Source: Paenibacillus sp. cl123
GTDB taxonomy: Bacteria > Bacillota > Bacilli > Paenibacillales > NBRC-103111
Assembly: GCF_900101595.1 (NCBI RefSeq)
Contig: NZ_FMYY01000020.1
Span: 58,600-122,599 of the forward strand
Direction of reading: 5' to 3'
DNA length: 64,000 bases
Both the position numbers and the translations under genes were made by a program. The notes under the pieces were generated by a model. That model did not search any database. It had not been told where the DNA came from and worked only from the letters and a program-made list of their open reading frames with translations. Shown here piece by piece: positions 53,034-61,164 of the stretch (positions within the stretch are counted from its first letter, which is position 1; each line of letters opens with the position of its first letter).

Positions 53034-53352
53034 AAATAAAATCCCCTCTCCTGCTGAGTCAACTGACAGCGATTCAGTCAGCTCATACAGGGACGAAAGG
53101 GGATTTTTTCGCGGTACCACCCAAGTTCGCTGCCACTCTCGCGAATGCAGCCTCATGAGGTAAGGCCGATGCCTTACCTGCGGCGCGTTAACGAGCGCCA
53201 TTTCGGTTAAGTCTACTTGCAGGCATGGAATGAGACCAGCCGCTTTCGGTTAACAGCTCCGAGACGACACCGTACAAAGGGTTAAGGCAAAGGTTTCAGC
53301 GTTTCCTCCGCTCTCTGGGCATAAGCGCCTTTGCTGGCTTTCTCTTCATCGC
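53034..53352 (-). promoter_or_regulatory. T-box riboswitch 2 (proximal) of ilvB
   Basis: Complete T-box leader on the minus strand. The T-box sequence TGGGTGGTACCGCG is at 53123-53110, preceded by Stem I marks (GAAGAG, CAGAGAGC) and by the block GTGTCGTCTCGGAGCTGTT. A terminator follows: AATCCCCTTTCGTCC pairs with GGAGAGGGGATT and runs into TTTATTTT (53109-53034). In T-boxes uncharged tRNA stabilises the antiterminator. The block contains CTC (53263-53261, Leu) as the likely specifier; its phase was not proven by folding. Confidence 0.9.
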
Positions 53353-53360
53353 CTGCTGGT

Positions 53361-53688
53361 ATTAAAATAAATAACCCCTTCCTTCCCAAGGCTCGAAGCT
53401 ACTGCTTGAAGCCTTGGGACGAAAGGGGAATGTTCGCGGTACCACCCAGGTTTACTGCAATCTCGCAATTGCAGTCTCATGAGGTAAAGCCGATGCTATA
53501 CCTGCAGCATGTTAACGGATGCCAGGCCGGTTGATTCTACTTGCGGGCGTGCAATCACGCCTTCCGCGTTCGGTCAACAGCTCCGAGACGACACTATACA
53601 GGCGTTACGGCGGAGGTTCCAGCAATCCCTCTGCTCTCTGGACATAAACACTACTGTATAGCCTTCTCTTCTTCGCAATATTTGTATT
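53361..53688 (-). promoter_or_regulatory. T-box riboswitch 1 (distal) of ilvB
   Basis: Second full T-box element directly upstream of the first. T-box sequence TGGGTGGTACCGCG at 53448-53435; Stem I with GAAGAG, helix CTATACAG/CTGTATAG and AGAGAGC; the same GTGTCGTCTCGGAGCTGTT block with CTC at 53587-53585; CCCCTTTCGTCCCAAGGC pairs with GCCTTGGGAAGGAAGGGG as terminator, then TTATTTATTTTAAT. It shares many blocks with the proximal copy (GCAAGTAGA, ACCTCATGAG), so they are duplicates. Confidence 0.9.
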
Positions 53689-53694
53689 TTTCTG

Positions 53695-53723
53695 ATAATA
53701 GCACAGACTCGACTTTTTTTCAA
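53695..53723 (-). promoter_or_regulatory. sigma-A promoter of the ilvB leader
   Basis: Minus strand TTGAAA, 17-bp spacer, TATTAT. The start point would be near 53688, giving a leader of about 670 bases before ilvB. Confidence 0.8.
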
Positions 53724-53902
53724 ATCGAATTGATACTAAGCGCGCAAGTATTAGCGGGATTAACAGCTCCGTACTCGCTATGGTTCTCTTTTGTGGAAAC
53801 GAATATTCAACAACGGTTATAATAATCATGTATAAAGTGCTTTTGGTCTATTTGGTTATTCGCGATATGTATCTTCCAGATGAGTAAATAGAGGTGACCC
53901 AC

Positions 53903-54757
53903 TTGAAAATGAATCGTTCCTCATCCGCATTGGGTGACTTCCTTAAATCGCGCAGAGAACGGTTGCAGCCTTCAGAGGCCGGAATTCAGCCGCTGCCCGG
54001 ACGAAGACGCACTCCGGGACTTCGAAGAGAAGAAGTCTCCTATCTTGCCCATATAAGCGTGACTTACTATACCTGGCTGGAGCAAGGCAAGGAGGTTAAT
54101 CCTTCGCCGGAAGTGCTGCTAAGCATTAGCAAAGCGCTTCAGCTTGACGAAGACGAGCAGAAGCATCTGTTCGATCTGGCCAATGTAGATGTGGCGAGCG
54201 TCGTCACCGTGCCGAATAACGGTGGGCCGGACACGGGAGTTCTGCAGAAAATCGTAGAGCAACTGCATTATCCTTCTTTTATCACAGACGAAGGTACGGA
54301 TATTATCGTGTGGAATCGAGCGGCAGAACTGATCATAGCCGATTTCGGCAGTCTGCCGGACGACGAACGGAATATGATGGACATTATGTTTTTAAAGCCT
54401 GATTACCGCCACAGACTGGTGAATTGGGAAGCCGCTGCCCGTTACTCTGTAGCCGTCCTGCGGGCAAGCTTCGATCATTACAAGAACAACCCGATATATA
54501 TGGAACGGTTTGAACGCTTGATGCGGGAAAGCACGGAGTTCGTACATTTCTGGGAGCTATATGAAATCAAACAAAAACGCGTAGCTACCGCTTTATTCCG
54601 TCTTCCTGACGCACAGGAGGTGGAGTTCGAGCTCCATTCCGCGGCTGTAATCGATAATGACCCGGGACTGCACTGGTGTTTCTTTGTTCCGGTGGCCGGT
54701 TCAGGTACGGAGGAAAGATTATTACGTCTACTTGAGCAGGACAGGCTGCTACCGTAG
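53903..54757 (+). CDS. XRE-family regulator with MmyB-like ligand domain (1)
   Basis: Transcription regulator of 284 residues. N-terminal XRE helix-turn-helix with the family string GRRRTPGLRREEVSYLAHISVTYYTWLEQGK (about 35-65) and C-terminal MmyB-like domain (about 110-280), thought to bind small or fatty-acid-like ligands. Start TTG 53903 lies six bases after AGAGGTG; ATG 53909 is an alternative. Precedes an SDR on the same strand and probably regulates it. A related regulator lies at 55900-56778. Confidence 0.88.
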   Translation: MKMNRSSSALGDFLKSRRERLQPSEAGIQPLPGRRRTPGLRREEVSYLAHISVTYYTWLEQGKEVNPSPEVLLSISKALQLDEDEQKHLFDLANVDVASVVTVPNNGGPDTGVLQKIVEQLHYPSFITDEGTDIIVWNRAAELIIADFGSLPDDERNMMDIMFLKPDYRHRLVNWEAAARYSVAVLRASFDHYKNNPIYMERFERLMRESTEFVHFWELYEIKQKRVATALFRLPDAQEVEFELHSAAVIDNDPGLHWCFFVPVAGSGTEERLLRLLEQDRLLP

Positions 54758-54853
54758 ACTGTTACTCCCGTTAATAGAATAGACGTGCTGTGGCTAGCTC
54801 CCTCCAGTTGTTTGTATAATTCAGTGGATGACAGCAAATGGAGGGTGTTTAGC

Positions 54854-55726
54854 ATGCAAACTTGGTTCATTACAGGAGCATCAGGAGGCTTGGGTTCATG
54901 TATAACTCGCCGGTTGCTTGATAGAGGGGACCGTGTAGCCGCAACGGTACGCAAGCCGGGGGTGCTGGATGATCTGCAGGCACAGTATGGCTCGCAACTT
55001 TGGCAGGCTCATGTAGATCTGACAAACTCTCAGCAAATTGTTGAAGTGGTGGAACGTGCATTTTTAGAACTGGGCACGATCGATGTGTTTGTCAATAATG
55101 CAGCCTATGGCCTGTATGGCGCAGTAGAAGAAGCAAGCGACAGGCAAATTGAGCATCAGTTTATGACCAATGTGCTCGGCTCCCTGCGTGCAGCGCGTGC
55201 AGCCCTGCCCTTTTTCCGCAAGCAGGGCGGCGGTCACATCGTACAGATTTCGAGTATGGCGGGTCATTACTCTATTCCGGGTATGGGACTGTATTGCTCT
55301 TCGAAATGGGCGGTCGAAGGAGCCTTTGAAGCGCTAGCTAAGGAAGTGGCTCCGTTCAATATTAAGACCACTCTGGTGGAGCCCGGCGGAATCCGAACGA
55401 ATTTCCTTACAAGCAATGCCGTATTCGGTGAGCGGATGGACGAATACCGGGTTACGGAGGCGGGCCGATTCGTTAGCCTGATGAAGGGAGAACTGCCCGG
55501 TATAGATATGAGCATGTTCAATCAAATGGTTATTGGCGATCCGGATAAAATGGCGCAGCAAATTATCCGTCGTGTCGACCAGGGAGAGGGTCCGATACGT
55601 ATGGCGTTGGGCAGTGACGCCTATGAGCAAATCCGGGCAGCCCTGCTGGACAGACTGGCCGCTCTGGAGGCACAAAAAGAGCTGGCTTACTCCACTGATT
55701 CAGATGATGTGGTAAAACAAATTTAA
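54854..55726 (+). CDS. short-chain dehydrogenase/reductase
   Basis: Oxidoreductase of 290 residues: ITGASGGLGSCITRRLL, VFVNNAAYGLYG (NNA), IVQISSMAGHYSIPGMGLYCSSKWA with Ser and YCSSK, then NIKTTLVEPGGIRTNF. This is the pattern of the SDRs often annotated as oxidoreductases of the DltE/YbbO type. ATG 54854 follows GGAGGGTG. The XRE-MmyB regulator lies 96 bp upstream. The substrate is unknown. Confidence 0.9.
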   Translation: MQTWFITGASGGLGSCITRRLLDRGDRVAATVRKPGVLDDLQAQYGSQLWQAHVDLTNSQQIVEVVERAFLELGTIDVFVNNAAYGLYGAVEEASDRQIEHQFMTNVLGSLRAARAALPFFRKQGGGHIVQISSMAGHYSIPGMGLYCSSKWAVEGAFEALAKEVAPFNIKTTLVEPGGIRTNFLTSNAVFGERMDEYRVTEAGRFVSLMKGELPGIDMSMFNQMVIGDPDKMAQQIIRRVDQGEGPIRMALGSDAYEQIRAALLDRLAALEAQKELAYSTDSDDVVKQI

Positions 55727-55760
55727 AAGATACCAAAGAATTCGTCATCCACGGCAACTG

Positions 55761-55821
55761 ATATGCTCCTCTGAAATAGCCGGTTTATTTATTAAACCTG
55801 CTTACTTAAAGAGGAGCATAT
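55761..55821. terminator. long inverted repeat between convergent SDR and XRE genes
   Basis: ATATGCTCCTCT pairs perfectly with AGAGGAGCATAT over a 37-base loop that itself holds GGTTTA/TAAACC. TTTAAAACTT follows on plus. Likely a bidirectional terminator. Confidence 0.55.
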
Positions 55822-55899
55822 TTAAAACTTGCCGTTATTTGCGATACCGCTCGGATGTCTTGATTCATGCCTGATACCAGTTCTGAGTGCCTTCCTCTA

Positions 55900-56778
55900 C
55901 TAAACTCTTGGAGAAGATTCAAGCTGCTCAGAATGCTGGCTCTGATAATCCATTAGCAGCTGCTGCATCTTATCCACCGTCCCATCTGGATGAGGAACAT
56001 GAATGCAAACGATCAAATTAGAATCGTTCAAGTAATGAAACGAAACAAGATCAAAATTCAAGATCCCGAGATTCGGACAATGCAGCGTCTTAGGAGCATC
56101 AATAGCATCGAGAACCTCGTGGGAATCCCAAAATTCTCGAAACTCCCTGCTAGCCTGCGAAAGCGCTTCGAACTGCTCGGACCACCAGGGATCGTCGACG
56201 TGACGCGCATACCCGGCATGAAAATTAGCAACGATTCGCTTGGCATGCACTTCCCATTGGTCTCCCTTTAGATAGCGGAAACGGGGAGAAGTAAACGTCA
56301 TCCATACCAAATTCCGCTCCCTTTCCGACATAACCGCGAGATTTCCATTTATTGCGCAGTAGGCATCATTCCAGGCAATGATGTTCATGCGCGCATCCAT
56401 GACAGTCGTAGGAGAAAGGTTCTGGCTGCCCAAAAAACGTTGAAGCTCCGGCGTTACCTTAGAGGGTTGCTTCGTACCGGTCAAAGGAAATTGCTTACGG
56501 GCAAGATGGTACAGATGCTTGCATTCCGATTCATCTAACCGAAGCACCTTCGCTATTCGATCAAGGACTTCAGCGGATACGTTGATATGACGCCCTTGTT
56601 CCAGATAGGTATACCAATCCAATCCCACATCTGCCAGCAAAGCAACCTCGCTGCGGCGAAGTCCGGGTGTCCGTCTGCGTCCGGAATCCGGCACCCCGGC
56701 TTGCTCTGGGGTTATTCGTTCTCGGCGTGAACGCAAAAAACGGGACAATTCCTCATAACGATCCAATTTGTTTGCCAT
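55900..56778 (-). CDS. XRE-family regulator with MmyB-like ligand domain (2)
   Basis: Paralogue of the regulator at 53903, 292 residues: helix-turn-helix with GRRRTPGLRRSEVALLADVGLDWYTYLEQGR and MmyB-like domain (about 110-270, including VMDARMNIIAWNDAYCAI). ATG 56778 lies nine bases after AGGAGGT; the ATG at 56787 would abut the ribosome site. No obvious target on its own strand; the convergent SDR or the small genes upstream are candidates. Confidence 0.88.
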   Translation of the reverse strand: MANKLDRYEELSRFLRSRRERITPEQAGVPDSGRRRTPGLRRSEVALLADVGLDWYTYLEQGRHINVSAEVLDRIAKVLRLDESECKHLYHLARKQFPLTGTKQPSKVTPELQRFLGSQNLSPTTVMDARMNIIAWNDAYCAINGNLAVMSERERNLVWMTFTSPRFRYLKGDQWEVHAKRIVANFHAGYARHVDDPWWSEQFEALSQASREFREFWDSHEVLDAIDAPKTLHCPNLGILNFDLVSFHYLNDSNLIVCIHVPHPDGTVDKMQQLLMDYQSQHSEQLESSPRV

Positions 56779-56966
56779 GCTCTCCATACCTCCTACCCAT
56801 TCATGAACGTAGGATTCCCAATCCTACGATAACTAGATCTCTTCCTAGCCTCTTCGGTTCCATGTAAGCTAGTTTATGTCCTCCGTAGGAGGAATAGCAA
56901 GAATAGATAGACAGTGATATCGGCCCCACCTGCTCAACTCCATTCAGTATCATCGAGGTGATGAAA

Positions 56967-57128
56967 ATGAAAATAGCCGCCATAAATGGTCTTGTTGATG
57001 AGAAGTTTTACAAGAAGGGTGAGCTGACCGATGAACCTGCCACTCAGTACCTTGATCTTGTTACCGACAATTTCGCGAAATGGATGAAGGAGCTCTCCCA
57101 ATTGAAGCAGCTCCAGAGTCAAAAATAA
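56967..57128 (+). CDS. small hypothetical protein upstream of a Dabb gene
   Basis: Fifty-three codons: MKIAAINGLVDEKFYKKGEL, then TDEPATQYLDLVTDNFAKWMKEL and a Gln/Leu-rich end. Charged and helical. GAGGTGATGAAA precedes ATG 56967 at good spacing. It ends 23 bases before the Dabb gene, so the two may be one transcript. No homologue is recognised. Confidence 0.5.
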   Translation: MKIAAINGLVDEKFYKKGELTDEPATQYLDLVTDNFAKWMKELSQLKQLQSQK

Positions 57129-57151
57129 ACAGAAACCTTGGAGGGAGCAAC

Positions 57152-57454
57152 ATGTTTGAGCATATCGTGCTATTGAAATTCAAGCCCGATGTTTCTATTG
57201 AAGTAAAAGAAAGTGCAATAAGACGCGCGCATGACTTTAAGGGGAACATTCCGGGAATTGTGGAACTTAGTGCCGGGATTAACGTGACGGAGGAAATCGA
57301 GCATATGCAGGGATTTACGCTGGGAATCAGAGTCACCTTCGAGAATCAACAGGCTTGCCGGGAGTATATTCAGCACCCCCTGCATCAAGGTTTATTGCAA
57401 TTCCTAGGTCCGTTTGTTGAAGAAATCGTCGTCATGGATTACCCGTTTGCTTAA
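57152..57454 (+). CDS. Dabb (stress-responsive A/B barrel) domain protein
   Basis: Hundred-residue alpha-beta barrel of the Dabb family (MFEHIVLLKFKPDVS at the start, GNIPGIVELSAGINV, HPLHQGLLQFLGPF). Such proteins dimerise into ferredoxin-like barrels; some act on polyketides, most are of unknown function. ATG 57152 follows GGAGGGAGCA. Confidence 0.88.
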   Translation: MFEHIVLLKFKPDVSIEVKESAIRRAHDFKGNIPGIVELSAGINVTEEIEHMQGFTLGIRVTFENQQACREYIQHPLHQGLLQFLGPFVEEIVVMDYPFA

Positions 57455-57604
57455 AGCGAAGAATCGCAGTAGGTTACGGGACAAACCATCCGTGTTAATG
57501 GCGGATTCATTTAATCTGATCCTGCATCATGCGGCCGCTCAGTTCCTCTGTCGGGAAACGAGCGGCTTTCTCTTGACCTTGAAAGTACCTTTTGTAGAGG
57601 TACG

Positions 57605-58081
57605 TTAGCGATAGAAGTCAACCATATCTCCAAACAGCCGTTTAATAAATTCGAGCTCGCTTTCATTATATCTTTCCAAAAATTCGTACATTCTTTGCTT
57701 TTCCTTCGCATGAAGCTCATCATGAGCAGCAAAAAGCTTTTTGCCGACAGGCGTTAGCCGAAAGTACACTTCCTTTTTGTTGTCATTGAGCTGGGCTTTT
57801 CGCACCCAGCCTGCCTTTAGTAATTTATTTGCGATCTTGGAGGTATTTCCTTTACTTAAACGTATTCTCTCCGCGATGGAAGTGAGATTGATCGGCTCCT
57901 GCTCTCCGATACACGCAATGGTGTGCAGTTCCGTCATATTCAAGCTGAATTCCGATTCAACATGCTTCCGGATATCCTCCAGGTAGGTGGCAGTTATTCG
58001 GGTTTCATATTGCTCTTTTTGCTCAAGAAACTGAATGAAAAATTCATGAATGGCGGTTTTGTTCTTACTGGCAGTATCCAT
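57605..58081 (-). CDS. MarR-family regulator
   Basis: Winged-helix regulator of 158 residues (LTSIAERIRLSKGNTSKIANKLLKAGWVRKAQLNDNKKEVYFRLTPVGKKL, about 65-115). GGAGGAGCC precedes ATG. Divergent from a flavin monooxygenase; the 420-bp spacer contains a strong inverted repeat. No cysteine is in an OhrR-like position near the N-terminus, so a phenolic or antibiotic ligand is more likely than peroxide. Confidence 0.88.
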   Translation of the reverse strand: MDTASKNKTAIHEFFIQFLEQKEQYETRITATYLEDIRKHVESEFSLNMTELHTIACIGEQEPINLTSIAERIRLSKGNTSKIANKLLKAGWVRKAQLNDNKKEVYFRLTPVGKKLFAAHDELHAKEKQRMYEFLERYNESELEFIKRLFGDMVDFYR

Positions 58082-58290
58082 GATTATGCCGGCTCCTCCA
58101 TATATTTTTTTTATTATATCATAGATTGTTCTCTGAGAAACAAACAGGCCCCCTTATATTGATATTGGGATTGACAGAACAAAGAGAGACAAAGTAAAAT
58201 AATATTGTTTCACAAGAAACAATATTATTTTGTTAATTTTAATCACCCTTGTTTTAACAAGCAATAAAAAAGATTCTAACGAAACAATAT
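58082..58290. other. divergent regulatory spacer of marR
   Basis: AT-rich stretch that holds a 16-bp perfect inverted repeat (58196-58231) and a further half-site GAAACAATATT at 58281-58291. No gene is supported in it. Confidence 0.6.
58196..58231. promoter_or_regulatory. 16-bp inverted repeat, candidate MarR operator
   Basis: AAAATAATATTGTTTC and GAAACAATATTATTTT are exact complements around ACAA. The half-site GAAACAATATT recurs 50 bp downstream. Size, symmetry and position between marR and its divergent gene suit a MarR dimer site; it is too AT-rich to be a good terminator. Confidence 0.65.
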
Positions 58291-58476
58291 TTGATGAAGG
58301 AGGTTTACCGGCCATACTTGTCCACTTTTCAAGAGAAGATTTATAAATATGGAAATGGAGCATACCTGCCTATGGAAATCGTGAATCCGAAGACAGCAAG
58401 TACCTATATAGGGGTACAAGCGCTAGCCGATCCTGAATGGCTTATCGAAATAGACGCTATCTTGATCTTCCCATAA
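58291..58476 (+). pseudogene. RidA-family C-terminal fragment
   Basis: The 61-codon frame reads KEVYRPYLSTFQEKIYKYG and ends VQALADPEWLIEIDAILIFP, which matches the C-terminal half of Rid/YjgF proteins (NEVYxxY; then xRxxVxVxALxxxxLIEIxAIA). The N-terminal half is missing and upstream DNA is a regulatory spacer, so this is probably a remnant. It lies 24 bp before the flavin monooxygenase. An alternative view is a short translated leader peptide; AAGGAGGTT inside it codes for KEV and is not followed by a suitable start. Confidence 0.55.
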
Positions 58477-58500
58477 TGTTTAAGAAAAGAGGTTACTGAT

Positions 58501-59997
58501 ATGAACTATGAAGTCATCCTTATCGGTGGCGGACCTGTCGGCATGATGTTGGCTGGGGAACTGGCATTAGCCGGTGCCAAGGTCTGCGTCATTGAGCGAT
58601 TAAAAGAGACAACCCCCTATTCACGTGCGCTTACCGTACATCCACGAACCCTTGAAATATTAGATATGCGTGGAGTGAAATCAGAATTGATCGGTCAAGG
58701 CCGCTTACTTTCGAGAGGACATTTTGCCGGCTTAAAAACCCCTTTGGATTTCTCGGTATTGGATTCCTCTTCCAACCACACCCTCTTTTTACCGCAGAGT
58801 GAGACGGAGAAGGTGCTGGAGGAATGGGCGCTTAGCCTTGGCGCAGAGGTCTGGAGAGAGTTTGAGGCTCTGTCTGTGCACCAGGATGAGGATGGGGTTG
58901 ACGTTAAAATCACGGGACCTCATGGAGAAACAACGTTAAGATCAGCCTATGTGGTAGGTACGGATGGAGCTAGAAGTATAGTTCGCAAACATGCAAATAT
59001 ATCTTTTGAAGGTACAAATGCGACCTTCACGGCTATTCTGGGGGATGCCGTTCTATCTGATTTGGCTCCTATGAGTGTCATTTCCCGGATTACAGATAAA
59101 GGATTGGTCAGCATCATGCCAATCAATGATCATATCTACCGAGTCTTGATTATCGATATGGAGAGACGTCACATCTCTAAGGACGAGAGTGTTACACTGG
59201 AAGAGTTTCGTTCATCGCTCATCCGTACGACCGGAAGCGACTTGGGTTTGAACGAGGTGAAATGGATGTCCCGTTTCGGAAATGCTACGCGGCAAGCGGG
59301 ACGCTATCGGAACGGCCGATTGTTTTTGGCGGGAGATTCGGCGCACATTCATTTTCCCGCTGGTGGACAGGGAATGAATGTCGGCTTACAAGAAGCGATG
59401 AACTTGGGCTGGAAGCTTGCAGGAGCAATCAAAGGCTGGGCTCCGGACTGGCTCTTGGACAGTTATCATGCCGAACGTTTTCCATGGAATACGGCCTTGC
59501 TCCGGAATACCGAGGTCCAAACCCTGCTTCTGGACGTGACTCCTCCCATCACGGAACTGCGAAGCATGCTGGCTGATTTGCTTCAAATACCCGAGGCTAA
59601 TTATCAGATCGCAGCACAAATTTCCGCCATGGATGTACATTATGCTCCCGACGCCGAAGCTCCTTCCCATCCTTTAAACGGGAAACGGTTCAAGGATCTC
59701 AGCTTAAAGCTGAGAGACGGGCAATTGATTAACTCCTATCCGCTTCTGCACAAAGGTACTTTTCTTCTGCTGCATTTCCATTCTAATGAACAGAATAGCG
59801 GTCCATGGGAAACGTATAGCAACCTTCAAGTTGTACATGCATCATTGGCTGAGGCAGACGCGGATTGGAACGACGTCCACACGGCACTTATTCGGCCGGA
59901 TGGACATATTGCCTGGGCGATTTCTCTATCCGATCCGAATCCAATGTCAGCCATAAATGAAGGAATCACTCGCTGGTGCGGAGACATTACCGTGTAG
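58501..59997 (+). CDS. FAD-dependent monooxygenase, rifampicin-monooxygenase-like
   Basis: Class A flavoprotein hydroxylase of 498 residues. GGGPVGMMLAGELALAG (residues 9-25) binds the ADP part of FAD, GTDGARSIVRK carries the DG motif, and GDSAHIHFPAGGQGMNVGLQEAMNLGWKLA the FAD ribityl site. The string PYSRALTVHPRTLEILDMRG and the thioredoxin-like C-terminal part (about 375-498) are shared with rifampicin monooxygenases and PCP-hydroxylase relatives. AGAGGTTACTGAT precedes ATG. With MarR next door it may inactivate an aromatic antibiotic or phenol; no substrate is proven. Confidence 0.87.
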   Translation: MNYEVILIGGGPVGMMLAGELALAGAKVCVIERLKETTPYSRALTVHPRTLEILDMRGVKSELIGQGRLLSRGHFAGLKTPLDFSVLDSSSNHTLFLPQSETEKVLEEWALSLGAEVWREFEALSVHQDEDGVDVKITGPHGETTLRSAYVVGTDGARSIVRKHANISFEGTNATFTAILGDAVLSDLAPMSVISRITDKGLVSIMPINDHIYRVLIIDMERRHISKDESVTLEEFRSSLIRTTGSDLGLNEVKWMSRFGNATRQAGRYRNGRLFLAGDSAHIHFPAGGQGMNVGLQEAMNLGWKLAGAIKGWAPDWLLDSYHAERFPWNTALLRNTEVQTLLLDVTPPITELRSMLADLLQIPEANYQIAAQISAMDVHYAPDAEAPSHPLNGKRFKDLSLKLRDGQLINSYPLLHKGTFLLLHFHSNEQNSGPWETYSNLQVVHASLAEADADWNDVHTALIRPDGHIAWAISLSDPNPMSAINEGITRWCGDITV

Positions 59998-60358
59998 TAA
60001 TTCGTTTGAGTTGTGTAACTGCCTTCCCATTGGGTAAACTTGCATGGGGACGTCTTAATGAACTAAAATCACGGTACACTGCACTCAAAAGACGCAATGT
60101 TCTCCATGAGTATGAAAATACCGCTCAAGCGTTATTCAACAATGCTTAGGCGGCATTTTCATTTCTGAGAAAGAAGGTACTTTAACACTCCGTTTCGTTC
60201 CGCAGTTGCGGATCGGCGTCAAGCAAATCAACTGATGTAAGCGAGGTGCTTTCTACAACGATGCCTCCGATTACATTATACAAAACAGATGTCTCCAAAT
60301 CGTCGTTGGGCTTTTCGTTTATGCCGTTTGTTTAGTGACTGCCCTCCCCCTACTCTCG
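59998..60358. other. intergenic region after the monooxygenase gene
   Basis: About 360 bp. It contains an imperfect hairpin (60115-60159) and no frame with a ribosome site. Scattered in-frame fragments suggest decayed DNA, but nothing is recognisable. Confidence 0.5.
60115..60159 (+). terminator. imperfect terminator hairpin
   Basis: AAAATACCGCTCAAGC and GCTTAGGCGGCATTTT pair with three mismatched positions, followed by CATTTC. Confidence 0.4.
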
Positions 60359-60970
60359 CTAATTTTCCTCCTCTACGGCGATGCCCGCAGCTCTTAAGTG
60401 CCCATAGGCGACGATTCTACTAAACTGAGATGAAACTTCATCTACAGGAAGGGGCTTATCGTTTTTAACCCACCAAATTACAATCCCCATGAAAGCTGAC
60501 CCAAGGTATTCGATCAGCAATTCCTTGGATACCGCTAATGGAGAGTTTTCCTGAGCAGGTTGCCACCCCTCAACTAATTTATCATTAATGATTTTCTCCA
60601 TTTTCGCTTGAAACTGATAGATTCGATTCTCTTCAATTAACATGGAACGGTAAAAGGTCATATTTAGAGAAATATGCTCCAGTACAGTTTGCATGACTGT
60701 CTCGAGTAGAGAAATGCTGAAAGGATTCATACTGATCGGACAAAGAACAATTGCATCCTTTAAATCGCTTAACAGTTCATTCATGCATGTATCTAATAAA
60801 TCAGGCTTGTTTTGGTAGTGAAGATAAAAAGTATTTCGATTGATCATAGCCCGATCGGCAATATCCTGGACCGTTATCGCCTCATATCCTTTTTCCTGAA
60901 CAAGCTCATAAAACGCCTTTCGAATCGATTGTTTCGTGCGCAGTATTCTAAGGTCTGTTTTCTTGTTCAT
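60359..60970 (-). CDS. TetR-family regulator
   Basis: Regulator of 203 residues. N-terminal helix-turn-helix (IRKAFYELVQEKGYEAITVQDIADRAMINRNTFYLHYQNKPDLLD) and a C-terminal domain of the TetR_C_7/DhaS type (SAFMGIVIWWVKNDKPLPVDEV near the end). GAGGGGGT precedes ATG. Divergent from the SnoaL-like gene, which it probably controls. AT-rich codon use differs from the core genes. Confidence 0.9.
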   Translation of the reverse strand: MNKKTDLRILRTKQSIRKAFYELVQEKGYEAITVQDIADRAMINRNTFYLHYQNKPDLLDTCMNELLSDLKDAIVLCPISMNPFSISLLETVMQTVLEHISLNMTFYRSMLIEENRIYQFQAKMEKIINDKLVEGWQPAQENSPLAVSKELLIEYLGSAFMGIVIWWVKNDKPLPVDEVSSQFSRIVAYGHLRAAGIAVEEEN

Positions 60971-61061
60971 TATTTTCGTACCCCCTCAATTTATTTAGCG
61001 CCATTAAGCGACAGAGTGATATGGGTTGTCTATTATACTTCAAAACTAAAAATATTGAATA

Positions 61062-61090
61062 TTGAGCGATATATTAGCCTTTATTATAAT
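61062..61090 (+). promoter_or_regulatory. sigma-A promoter of the SnoaL-like gene
   Basis: TTGAGC, 17-bp spacer, TATAAT. Nearby repeats such as ATTGAGCGAT and AATGAGCAAT flank it and could be TetR half-sites. Confidence 0.75.
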
Positions 61091-61164
61091 GAGCAATAGA
61101 TAAATAAACAACGTGATGTTCATTATTTGTCTAGATACTAAATAACTCTAAGGAGGATTTACCA

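Noticed and set aside
53290..53300. CTT or CCT after GCTGAAAC in the proximal T-box as specifier
   Set aside because: The matching stretch in both T-boxes pairs within the apical part of Stem I (GAGG/CCTC type helix), so it is unlikely to be the specifier loop.
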